From: Novimethylophilus sp036504375
Lineage (GTDB): Bacteria; Pseudomonadota; Gammaproteobacteria; Burkholderiales; Methylophilaceae
Assembly: GCF_036504375.1 (NCBI RefSeq)
Contig: NZ_DASXVH010000030.1
Span: 1-43,017, forward strand
Direction of reading: 5' to 3'
Length of the DNA stretch: 43,017 bases
Made by a program: the position numbers and the translations under genes
In this document: one piece after another, positions 16,969 to 23,791 of the stretch
Numbering within the stretch: the first letter of the stretch is position 1
Layout of the letters: every line of letters begins with the position of its first letter
Notes under the pieces: model-generated
The model's database searches: none
Told to the model about the DNA's origin: nothing
What the model saw: only the letters and a program-made list of their open reading frames with translations

Positions 16969-17038
16969 GAAGCCGAATGAAAAATGACGGCGTTTGTCAT
17001 TTTTGACTGCGCTCGCTACATTTTTCAAAAAGCTTCCT
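16967..17038 (+). terminator. putative terminator after ftsZ
   Basis: A perfect 9-base inverted repeat, AAAAATGAC / GTCATTTTT at 16980-17004 with a 7-base loop, ends in a T run. It is nested within a second inverted repeat, AGGAAGC at 16967-16973 and GCTTCCT at 17032-17038. The inner stem is AT-rich, so termination may be partial. It separates the dcw transcript from lpxC, which has its own promoter. Confidence 0.55.
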
Positions 17039-17103
17039 GCTTGACGATTGACGTAAAACCGCACGCCTGTTGGCATGCGGCTTGCCGGAGAGACGGGGAA
17101 TTA

Positions 17104-17112
17104 TGCTATGAT
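17104..17112 (+). promoter_or_regulatory. extended -10 promoter for lpxC
   Basis: TGCTATGAT is a TGn extended -10 element with a good hexamer (TATGAT at 17107-17112), 28 bases upstream of the lpxC GTG. The -35 region (TTGCCG, about 19 bases upstream) is weak, as is common with extended -10 promoters. Confidence 0.55.
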
Positions 17113-17140
17113 TCAGAGGATTATCTAGAAGGCCAGTTAC

Positions 17141-18055
17141 GTGCTCAGGCAGCGTAGTCTTAAAAACATTATCCGCGCTACCGGCGTCGGCTTGCATACC
17201 GGGGACAAGGTCTACCTGACCTTGCGTCCGGCCGCGCCTGATACCGGCATCGTGTTCCGCCGGGTGGATCTGCCCAGCCCGGTGGAAATCAAGGCTGCGC
17301 CGCACCATGTCAACGATACCCGGCTGTCCTCCACGCTGGATATGGGTGGCGTGCGGGTGGGTACGGTGGAGCACCTGATGTCCGCCTTCGCCGGCTTAGG
17401 CATAGACAATGCCTATGTCGATATCTCGGCATCCGAGCTGCCCATCATGGACGGCAGCGCCGGCCCTTTCGTCTTCCTGCTGCAATCCGCTGGCATCGTC
17501 GAGCAGAATGCACTGAAGAAATTCATCCGCATCAGGAAGCCGGTGGAAGTGCATGACGGCGACAAGTGGGTGCGCTTCGAGCCGTATAACGGTTTCAGGA
17601 TGCAGTTCACCATCGACTTCGCGCACCCGGTGTTCGAGCATGGGCAGCAGTCGGTCAACATCGACTTTGCCGATAATTCCTATATCAAGGAAATCAGCCG
17701 GGCCAGGACTTTTGGGTTCATGCGCGAAGTGGAAGCCCTGCGCGCAATGGGCCTGGCGCGCGGTGGCAGCTTGGACAACGCGGTGGTGCTGGACGAATAC
17801 CGCATCCTCAATTCCGACGGCCTGCGCTACGAGGACGAGTTCGTACGCCACAAGGCGCTGGATGCGATCGGTGACCTGTACATGCTCGGCCACCCGCTGA
17901 TCGGTGCGTTTACCGCCTACAAATCCGGTCACGCGCTCAATAACCGCCTGCTGCGCACGTTGCTGGTGGACAGTTCTGCCTGGGAGTACGCCAGTTTCGA
18001 GCGTTCCGAGGAGGCGCCGCGTGGATTCGTGCAACTTCTCGCGCAAACGGCTTAA
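17141..18055 (+). CDS. lpxC: UDP-3-O-acyl-N-acetylglucosamine deacetylase LpxC
   Basis: This 304-residue zinc enzyme catalyses the committed step of lipid A synthesis, so the organism makes LPS. It begins RQRSLKNIIRATGVGLHTG as in the family. The zinc ligands are intact: His78 in VEHLMSA, and the H-x3-D pair in RHKALDAIGD near residue 237. The start is GTG, which matches the family's N terminus. Its position just after ftsZ is the usual one in proteobacteria. Confidence 0.97.
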   Translation: MLRQRSLKNIIRATGVGLHTGDKVYLTLRPAAPDTGIVFRRVDLPSPVEIKAAPHHVNDTRLSSTLDMGGVRVGTVEHLMSAFAGLGIDNAYVDISASELPIMDGSAGPFVFLLQSAGIVEQNALKKFIRIRKPVEVHDGDKWVRFEPYNGFRMQFTIDFAHPVFEHGQQSVNIDFADNSYIKEISRARTFGFMREVEALRAMGLARGGSLDNAVVLDEYRILNSDGLRYEDEFVRHKALDAIGDLYMLGHPLIGAFTAYKSGHALNNRLLRTLLVDSSAWEYASFERSEEAPRGFVQLLAQTA

Positions 18056-18067
18056 CTTTTCCCTGCG

Positions 18068-18083
18068 GGAGCATGCATGCTCC
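18068..18083. promoter_or_regulatory. 16-bp perfect palindrome over the SD and start of the downstream gene
   Basis: GGAGCATGCATGCTCC is a perfect palindrome. Its left end is the apparent Shine-Dalgarno GGAG, and it contains the ATG at 18077. In RNA it could fold as a 6-bp stem with a TGCA loop and partly hide the initiation site, or in DNA it could be a protein-binding site. Confidence 0.35.
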
Positions 18084-18259
18084 TGATGCGTCTGCTGCTC
18101 GGCCTCGGCGTCATTTCTATCCTGGTCGGCGTGGGCGTCTATTTCATTACCGGCGATCGCCGCTGGCTGGTATTTGCCTGGCAATTGTTCAAGTTCGGGG
18201 TGGTGCTCGGCCTTGTTGTGGCGGCGGTTTTCATGGTGGGCCGATTCATTTTGCTGTGA
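18077..18259 (+). CDS. small two-helix membrane protein
   Basis: The predicted product has 60 residues with two hydrophobic helices (about 3-23 and 36-58) separated by a short charged turn containing GDRRW. It starts 21 bases after lpxC with GGAG upstream, so it is probably co-transcribed with lpxC. I do not recognise a named family. Codon use resembles the neighbours, and the regular helix-turn-helix membrane pattern supports a real gene. Function unknown. Confidence 0.6.
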   Translation: MLLMRLLLGLGVISILVGVGVYFITGDRRWLVFAWQLFKFGVVLGLVVAAVFMVGRFILL

Positions 18260-18307
18260 TCGTGGTTGCCGATTGGAAAGCGCTGCACCCCGGAGTATGC
18301 TGTAACG

Positions 18308-20278
18308 ATGCTTGAAATCCTTGTCAGACGCTGTGTCACCGTCCCGCTTATAGGGATACTGGGCCTTGTTGTCAGCGTACCTGCCAGCGCCAGCGTCGAG
18401 CAGGATACCTTCAATGCCGCCCGTGCCGCCTACAAGAGCCGCGACGAGAGAAGCCTGACGATCTACGCCGAGCGCCTGCAAGTGCAGGGCTACATTCTGG
18501 CGCCCTATCTCGACTACTGGCGCATGCTGTTGCGGTTGGAAAAAGCCGATCCTGCCGAAGTCCAGGAATTCCTGGCGCGCTACGCTGACTACCCGTTCGC
18601 CGCACGGGTGCGTACCGAATGGCTCAAAGTGCTGGGTAGGCAGCAAGCCTGGTCGTTATTTTTTGCCGAATTCCCAAAGCTTGAAAAAGACGATGCCGCG
18701 GTCTCCTGCTATGCGGCGCTGGGACGTTTTGCGCAAGGTGAAGCCGATGCGCTGGAAAACGCCAAGGCGTTGTGGCGGGTGGCAGCGGACCAGCCCGCCA
18801 ATTGCGATAAATTGTTCAGCGCGATGCAGGACAACGGCGTTATTGCCGACGCCGATGTGTGGGTGCGCATGCGCATGGCCCTGCAAGCCAATCGTATCTC
18901 GGTCGCCAGGGCGATATCCCGCTATCTCGCAGTTCCGCCCGATGCCGCGCAGCTGAAATTGTACGATCGTGTTTACGACAACCCGCAGCGCATGCTGGAG
19001 AAAGGCATGCTGTCGAGCAAAACGCGGCTGGGGCGCGAGCTCTCGTTGTACGCGCTGGAGCGCGTGGCACGCAACCAACCGGCGTTGGCGCTGGAGTTCT
19101 GGAACAAGATGCGCGATGGTTTCAGCCAGGAGAATCAGGCCTATGCCTGGGGGCGGCTCGCCTATCAGGCCGCGCGGCGGCATGACCCGCAAGCGCTGGA
19201 GCTATACGGCAGGGCAGAAAACGCCGTGCTGGATGCGGAGCAATTGGCCTGGAAAGCGCGGGCCGCGTTGCGCGTGAAAGACTGGGATACGCTGCTGGCC
19301 GTGATCGCGGACATGCCGCAGGATGAGCAGAACGATGCGGCCTGGCGCTATTGGAAAGCGCGTGCGCTCAAGGAAAACAATAATATCGCGGCCGCCAATG
19401 CGCTGTTTATCCCACTGTCGAAAGAGCACAGTTTTTACGGCATATTGGCAGAAGAAGAGCTGGGCGATGTAGTGGGCGCGCCGCCGCCGACGTATCGGGC
19501 AAGCGATGCCGAAGTGGCGGCGATACAGCGCTTGCCGGGCATCCAGCGCGCGCTCGAGCTGCTGCAGCTGGACCTGCGCTGGGAAGCCAAGGCCGAGTGG
19601 CTGCTGGCGACCCGCGATTTCGACGACAAGCAACTGCTCGCAGCCGCTGAACTGGCTTTCCGCCAGGAATGGTACGACGTCGCCATCAACACCGCCGACA
19701 AAACCGCGCTCACCCACGACCTCGCGCTGCGCTACCCCACGCCCTACCGTGACATGATGGATAGCTACGTGCGTGATAACCAGCTCGACGAAGCCTGGGT
19801 TTACGGGCTGATCCGCCAGGAAAGCCGTTTCGTCAGTTTCGCCCGCTCCGGGGTGGGCGCATCCGGACTGATGCAGGTGATGCCGGCGACCGCCCGATGG
19901 ATAGCCAAGCGCATCGGCTTGAGCGACTATCACCCGGGATTGATCCATCGGGCAGAAACCAATGTCCAGTTGGGCACCTATTACCTGCGCCACATGCTGG
20001 ACGTGATGAACGGCCAGGTGCTGATGGCGACCGCCGCCTATAATGCCGGTCCCAGCCGCCCCAAGCGCTGGGCGGGCGAAAAGCCGATGGAAGGCGCGAT
20101 CTACGCTGAAACCATCCCGTTTACCGAAACCCGGGACTATGTGCAAAAGGTGATGAGCAACGCGCATTTTTACGCGCACCGGCTGGGCCTGCGGTTGCTA
20201 ACGTTGAAGCAGCGTATCGGGCAAGTAGCGGGCACCGGCGGCGGCGAAAAGCTGGCCGCGGAAGACGCCGAGCCATAG
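18308..20278 (+). CDS. slt: soluble lytic murein transglycosylase (Slt70-like)
   Basis: The 656-residue periplasmic enzyme cleaves the MurNAc-GlcNAc bond with formation of 1,6-anhydroMurNAc. A signal peptide is visible at residues 1-28 (hydrophobic core, then VPASAS). A long helical superhelix region (about 30-480) precedes the C-terminal SLT domain. The catalytic glutamate is Glu505 in IRQESRF, followed by GASGLMQVMPATA and TAAYNAGPSRPKRW, the standard Slt motifs. The ATG at 18308 is chosen because it places the signal peptide at the N terminus; the frame is open 14 codons further up. Confidence 0.93.
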   Translation: MLEILVRRCVTVPLIGILGLVVSVPASASVEQDTFNAARAAYKSRDERSLTIYAERLQVQGYILAPYLDYWRMLLRLEKADPAEVQEFLARYADYPFAARVRTEWLKVLGRQQAWSLFFAEFPKLEKDDAAVSCYAALGRFAQGEADALENAKALWRVAADQPANCDKLFSAMQDNGVIADADVWVRMRMALQANRISVARAISRYLAVPPDAAQLKLYDRVYDNPQRMLEKGMLSSKTRLGRELSLYALERVARNQPALALEFWNKMRDGFSQENQAYAWGRLAYQAARRHDPQALELYGRAENAVLDAEQLAWKARAALRVKDWDTLLAVIADMPQDEQNDAAWRYWKARALKENNNIAAANALFIPLSKEHSFYGILAEEELGDVVGAPPPTYRASDAEVAAIQRLPGIQRALELLQLDLRWEAKAEWLLATRDFDDKQLLAAAELAFRQEWYDVAINTADKTALTHDLALRYPTPYRDMMDSYVRDNQLDEAWVYGLIRQESRFVSFARSGVGASGLMQVMPATARWIAKRIGLSDYHPGLIHRAETNVQLGTYYLRHMLDVMNGQVLMATAAYNAGPSRPKRWAGEKPMEGAIYAETIPFTETRDYVQKVMSNAHFYAHRLGLRLLTLKQRIGQVAGTGGGEKLAAEDAEP

Positions 20279-20333
20279 TCGAATTTTCCACCTGGAAAAG
20301 GTTCTACAGCTTCCTGGCAAGCGCAAGGCTATC

Positions 20334-20385
20334 CCGATAAACTATAGTGGCTTATCGGAACGCCGAGATGGTTTATCGGAACGCT
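20334..20385. repeat. tandem 21-bp-spaced repeat with an inverted partner, upstream of the SDR gene
   Basis: TGGCTTATCGGAACGCC at 20348-20364 is repeated as TGGTTTATCGGAACGCT at 20369-20385 (15 of 17 identical, period 21, two helical turns). CCGATAA at 20334-20340 is the inverted complement of the TTATCGG core of both. The arrangement resembles an operator for a dimeric regulator. It lies 18-70 bases before the start of the next gene. Confidence 0.4.
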
Positions 20386-20403
20386 GCGCTTGGGGAAATC
20401 GCC

Positions 20404-21345
20404 ATGCATATCAATAATGTCTGTGTTCTGGGCGGCGCCGGCTTCATCGGCAGCCATGTCGTACATTTGCTGGATGCTGCCGGCATCCAGGTCAGGGTGC
20501 TGACGCGCCGCCGCGAGTCGGCCAAGCACCTCATTCTGCTGCCTAACGTGCAGGTGGTGGAATGCGACGTCATGGATGACGCGGATTTGCTGAGAAACCT
20601 CATGGGCATGGACGCTGCCATCAATCTGCTGGGGATACTGCATGAAGGCCACGGCGCCACCTTTGCGGCAATTCATGTCGAGTTTCCGCGGCGGCTGGCG
20701 CAGGTCTGCCGGGAGGTCGGCGTAAACAGGCTGTTGCACGTCAGCGCGCTGAATGCGGATGTCGCCGGCCCCAGCGCCTACCTGCGCTCCAAGGGCGAAG
20801 GCGAAGCTGCGGTCAGACAGTCGGGGCTGAACTGGACGATCTTTCGCCCGTCGGTGGTGTTCGGCCAGGGCGACAGTTTTCTTTCCCTGTTCGCCAGGCT
20901 GGCGCGCCTGATGCCGGTCATGCTGCTGGCCTCGCCTGATGCGCGTTTTCAACCGGTGTGGGTGGAAGACCTTGCCGTGGCCATTGCGCACAGCGTCGGT
21001 GAGCCGCAAACCGCCGGGCAAAGCTATGACCTATGCGGCCCCCAGGTGTATACGCTGCGCGAACTGGTGGCCTATGCCGCACGCTGCGTCGGCGCCGAGC
21101 CCCGTATTGTGGGCTTAAACCCGCGACTGTCCCATTTGCAGGCATGGATCATGGAACTGTCGCCGATCAAGCTGTTGACGCGCGATAACCTGCGCTCGAT
21201 GCAGGTCGACAGCGTATGCCATTGCGCCTTTCCCGCAATCTTCGGCATCACTCCGACGCCGCTGGAAGCTATCGCGCCGGACTATCTTTCCGGCATCACC
21301 CCGCGCGCCGGCTATTTGCATTTCCGTTCGGGAGCGCGCCGCTGA
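20404..21345 (+). CDS. NAD(P)-binding SDR / NDUFA9-like epimerase-family protein
   Basis: The 313-residue atypical extended short-chain dehydrogenase has the N-terminal Rossmann motif GGAGFIGSHV at about residues 10-19. HVSALNADVAGPSAYLRSKGEGE is in the position of the SDR catalytic segment, and its S...Y-x3-K spacing is kept (SAYLRSK). NWTIFRPSVVFGQGD follows. This pattern is typical of the complex I NDUFA9-like subfamily, whose bacterial members are mostly uncharacterised. The ATG at 20404 is chosen because it sits directly before the Rossmann fold. It overlaps cca by one base (TGATG), so the two are probably co-transcribed. Confidence 0.8.
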   Translation: MHINNVCVLGGAGFIGSHVVHLLDAAGIQVRVLTRRRESAKHLILLPNVQVVECDVMDDADLLRNLMGMDAAINLLGILHEGHGATFAAIHVEFPRRLAQVCREVGVNRLLHVSALNADVAGPSAYLRSKGEGEAAVRQSGLNWTIFRPSVVFGQGDSFLSLFARLARLMPVMLLASPDARFQPVWVEDLAVAIAHSVGEPQTAGQSYDLCGPQVYTLRELVAYAARCVGAEPRIVGLNPRLSHLQAWIMELSPIKLLTRDNLRSMQVDSVCHCAFPAIFGITPTPLEAIAPDYLSGITPRAGYLHFRSGARR

Positions 21346-22571
21346 TGCAGATCTACTGCGTCGGCGGCGCGGTGCGCGATGAACTGCTCGGCCTGCCGGT
21401 GAAGGATAGGGATTACGTCGTGGTGGGCGCCACGCCGGAGCAGATGGTGGCGCAGGGGTATCGGCCGGTGGGCAAGGATTTTCCGGTGTTCCTGCATCCG
21501 CAAACCCATGAGGAGCACGCGCTGGCCCGCACCGAACGCAAGACCTCCCGCGGCTACAAAGGCTTTCAGGTATACGCCGCGCCGGAAGTCACGCTGGAGC
21601 AGGACCTGGCGCGGCGCGACCTTACCATCAATGCCATCGCGCGCGACATATCCGGCAACCTGATCGATCCCTATCATGGCGCCGCCGACATCAAGGCCGG
21701 CGTGCTGCGCCACGTTAGCCCGGCTTTCGTCGAGGATCCGGTGCGCATCCTGCGCGTGGCGCGATTCTGCGCCCGCTTCCAGAAGTTCCAGATCGCACTG
21801 GAGACCGTGGTGTTGATGCGCGAGATGGTGGCAAACGGCGAAATCGACTCGCTGGTGCCGGAGCGGGTGTGGCAGGAACTCTCCAAAGGCCTGATGGAAG
21901 CCGCCCCTTCGCGCATGTTCCTGGCGCTGCGCGAATGCGGCGCACTGGCGAAAATCCTGCCCGAAGTCGAGCGGCTGTTCGGCGTGCCGCAGCCGCCGCA
22001 TCATCACCCGGAGGTCGATACCGGCGTGCATGTCATGCTGGTGGTCGATTATTCCGCCGCGCAAAAATACTCGCTGCCGGTGCGCTTCGCCGCGCTGACC
22101 CATGACCTGGGAAAAGGCACTACGCCCAAGGATATTCTGCCGCGCCATATCGGCCACGAGGAGCGCAGCGTCAATCTGGTCAAGGCGCTGTGCAAGCGTA
22201 TCAAGGTGCCCAACGACTGCCGCGACCTGGCGCTGATCGTCGCCAGATTCCACGGCAAGGTGCACCGGGTGGAGGAAATGCGGCCGGATACCGTGATGCG
22301 GCTGTTGCAGGATACCGACGCCATGCGCCAGCCGGAGCGGTTCGAAGCGTTTCTGCGGGCCTGCGAATGCGATTCTCGTGGGCGCACCGGCTTCGAGACG
22401 CGGCCCTATCCGCAGGCGGATTATTTGCGCAAGGCGCTGCGCGCCGCGCAGTCGGTGGATGCGGGGAAGATCGCGGTGGGGCATTTCACGCCGGAGGCGA
22501 TCAAGGGGGCGGTTTTTGAGGCGAGGCTGGAGGCGGTGAAGCTTTCGATGTCAGACGGTAACCAGTATTGA
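21345..22571 (+). CDS. cca: multifunctional CCA-adding tRNA nucleotidyltransferase
   Basis: This 408-residue class II nucleotidyltransferase adds CCA to tRNA 3' ends. GGAVRDELLG is at residues 7-16, followed by KDRDYVVVG with the catalytic carboxylates and RRDLTINAIA. A C-terminal HD domain is present (THDLGKG near residue 252), as in the E. coli-type multifunctional protein with phosphohydrolase activity. The upstream frame is open, but the ATG at 21345 gives the canonical MQIYCVGGAVRD N terminus. The stop codon overlaps the -35 element of the next transcription unit. Confidence 0.95.
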   Translation: MQIYCVGGAVRDELLGLPVKDRDYVVVGATPEQMVAQGYRPVGKDFPVFLHPQTHEEHALARTERKTSRGYKGFQVYAAPEVTLEQDLARRDLTINAIARDISGNLIDPYHGAADIKAGVLRHVSPAFVEDPVRILRVARFCARFQKFQIALETVVLMREMVANGEIDSLVPERVWQELSKGLMEAAPSRMFLALRECGALAKILPEVERLFGVPQPPHHHPEVDTGVHVMLVVDYSAAQKYSLPVRFAALTHDLGKGTTPKDILPRHIGHEERSVNLVKALCKRIKVPNDCRDLALIVARFHGKVHRVEEMRPDTVMRLLQDTDAMRQPERFEAFLRACECDSRGRTGFETRPYPQADYLRKALRAAQSVDAGKIAVGHFTPEAIKGAVFEARLEAVKLSMSDGNQY

Positions 22572-22602
22572 AAAGACCATTTAAGAGTGCTAATATAAGC
22601 AC
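22568..22602 (+). promoter_or_regulatory. promoter and autoregulatory operator of the toxin-antitoxin pair
   Basis: TTGAAA at 22568-22573 and TAATAT at 22591-22596 are separated by 17 bases, a good sigma-70 pair. The -10 hexamer lies in the inverted repeat GTGCT-aatata-AGCAC (22587-22602). A palindrome over the -10 is the usual arrangement for antitoxin-mediated autorepression. Confidence 0.6.
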
Positions 22603-22626
22603 CATTAAATTTACTGGTACACACTT

Positions 22627-22875
22627 ATGGCCCATGTCATTTTTGCAGAAACCACTGCCAGCGTTTCCGAACTGAAGAAAAACCCGATGGGTACCGTTGC
22701 TGCCGGCGAGGGTTTCCCGGTCGCCATCCTCAACCGTAACGAACCGGCTTTTTATTGCGTCCCAGCCAAAGCTTATGAAGCGCTCATGGACAAGCTGGAA
22801 GACATCGAGCTGAACGCAATTGCCGATGCCCGCAAGGATCAGGCTGAAATCAAGGTTTCCTTGGATGAGCTATAG
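22627..22875 (+). CDS. RelB/Phd-YefM-like antitoxin
   Basis: The 82-residue product has an N-terminal segment (TTASVSELKKNPMGTVAAGEGFPVAILNRNEPAFYCVPA) typical of Phd/YefM-type DNA-binding antitoxins. Its acidic helical C terminus (LEDIELNAIADARKDQAE) would wrap and neutralise the toxin. It is the first gene of a two-gene unit, overlaps the toxin by 11 bp and has a promoter with a palindromic -10 immediately upstream, consistent with autoregulation. Confidence 0.85.
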   Translation: MAHVIFAETTASVSELKKNPMGTVAAGEGFPVAILNRNEPAFYCVPAKAYEALMDKLEDIELNAIADARKDQAEIKVSLDEL

Positions 22876-23146
22876 CCTCAAGTTCAAGGAAGAAGCGCTC
22901 AAGGAATGGAACAAGCTGGATAATACGGTCAGGGCGCAGTTCAAGAGCAAGCTGCAAGAGCGATTGGCGCAACCTCGTGTCCCGGCTTCGTTATTAGCCG
23001 GGAAGCAAGACCGTTACAAAATCAAGCTAAGGGGCGTTGGGTATCGGTTGGTTTATGAAGTGCGCGATAACGAGCTGGTGGTGATCGTGGTTGCGATTGG
23101 CAAGCGTGAGCGCAACGCGGTGTATAAGGCTGCGGCGAAAAGGTAA
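22865..23146 (+). CDS. RelE/ParE-superfamily toxin
   Basis: The 93-residue product matches the RelE mRNA-interferase pattern: FKEEALKEWNKLD at the N terminus, FKSKLQERL, then the basic core DRYKIKLRGVGYRLVYEV and VIVVAIGKRERNAVY. The Arg and Tyr residues of the beta-sheet core (YRLVYEV) and C-terminal tail are present. RelE toxins cleave mRNA at the ribosomal A site. The ATG at 22865 overlaps the antitoxin end by 11 bp, which favours translational coupling. Confidence 0.88.
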   Translation: MSYSLKFKEEALKEWNKLDNTVRAQFKSKLQERLAQPRVPASLLAGKQDRYKIKLRGVGYRLVYEVRDNELVVIVVAIGKRERNAVYKAAAKR

Positions 23147-23347
23147 GCCAGCATGATTTGTCATTCCGAGGCTGCGAGCAGATTGCTAAACTGGTTCAAT
23201 GGTAATGGTCTTTTACCAATGAGTGCTTTTTTCATTCAGTAAGAAGCCCCCATGTCCCTAAAAGACTCTACCAGTAAGCCTATTGGAAGTGGGAATCATG
23301 TTTTGGTTAGGGCTACTGACCTACCTAATAACAAAAGGGAAAATCTG
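23147..23347. other. intergenic stretch, no supported gene
   Basis: After the toxin gene the sequence becomes more AT-rich than its surroundings and holds no convincing coding frame. A short inverted repeat (TGGTAA, 7-base loop, TTACCA) at about 23203-23221 is the only visible structure. An open frame beginning at 23252 runs into the signal-peptide fragment at 23348, but its first 32 codons look non-coding. Confidence 0.4.
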
Positions 23348-23446
23348 ATGAAATACTTTCGCACAGCAATAGCTATTCTGGCTCTTATTTTCCATTCGGT
23401 ATCATTCGCTGAAGAAGCAAACCCACTAGCAAGCCTTGCTTGGTAG
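23348..23446 (+). pseudogene. truncated secreted-protein gene (signal peptide only)
   Basis: The 32 codons begin with a textbook signal peptide (MKYFRTAIAILALIFHSVSFA) with cleavage expected after SFA. Only eleven residues follow (EEANPLASLAW) before a TAG stop. A purine-rich AGGGAAAA precedes the ATG. The mature part is missing, so this looks like the 5' remnant of a gene destroyed by rearrangement; a very short secreted peptide is the alternative. Confidence 0.4.
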
Positions 23447-23518
23447 GTTGGTTCTCAGTGCCAAAGCGCACGAAACTATTGCTACATAGGCTAGTCATTA
23501 AACATTTGCCCACTTGCC

Positions 23519-23556
23519 CAACGGGGTCAGATACTTGCAAAATCACATCTAGGCAT
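23519..23556. mobile_element. possible RAYT/REP-type transposase end remnant
   Basis: CAACGGGGTCAGATACTTGC and the following bases resemble the GGGGTCAG...TTGCAA sequence commonly found at the edge of REP-associated IS200-like transposase units. No transposase frame remains. This is recognition by memory of a motif, not an alignment, and the call is tentative. Confidence 0.25.
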
Positions 23557-23565
23557 TTCCTCTCC

Positions 23566-23594
23566 TTGCGCTCCCCTGGAAAACCCTTTATATT
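23566..23594 (+). promoter_or_regulatory. sigma-70 promoter for the leuA leader
   Basis: TTGCGC at 23566-23571 and TATATT at 23589-23594 are spaced by 17 bases. Transcription would start near 23600-23602, only a few bases before the ATG of the leucine-rich leader peptide at 23605, which would then be nearly leaderless. Confidence 0.5.
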
Positions 23595-23604
23595 CACGCC
23601 CACT

Positions 23605-23688
23605 ATGTTTTTCAACCGCTACATCACGTTGTTCCTCCCGCATTTCGGCCTCCTGCTGGCAGGCCTGCTGCTGCGCGTCGCGCGCTAA
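23605..23688 (+). CDS. putative leucine-rich leader peptide of leuA
   Basis: A 27-codon frame ends 103 bases before leuA. Eight of its 27 residues are leucine, arranged as LFL, LLL and LLL within a short span, so its translation would be sensitive to charged tRNA-Leu. It follows a good promoter and precedes several potential hairpins. In the first, GGCCT...AGGCC lies within the Leu codons. The second pairs CGCACGGTAC (23723-23732) with GTACCATGCG (23739-23748) with one mismatch. The third is GCCT-TTCG-AGGC just before the leuA ribosome-binding site. This matches the logic of leu attenuators, though no U-tract terminator is obvious, and no Shine-Dalgarno precedes the ATG. A membrane mini-protein is the alternative reading. 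Confidence 0.5.
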   Translation: MFFNRYITLFLPHFGLLLAGLLLRVAR

Positions 23689-23791
23689 ATACTCTACCCC
23701 CAAACAATCAGGTTTCAAGGTTCGCACGGTACAATCGCGTACCATGCGCGTTATGAATTTATGGCCTTTCGAGGCATAGAGGAGCATTACC

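Noticed and set aside
15778..17076. Minus-strand frame opposite ftsZ
   Set aside because: Antisense shadow of ftsZ with Ala/His-rich composition and no recognisable protein pattern.
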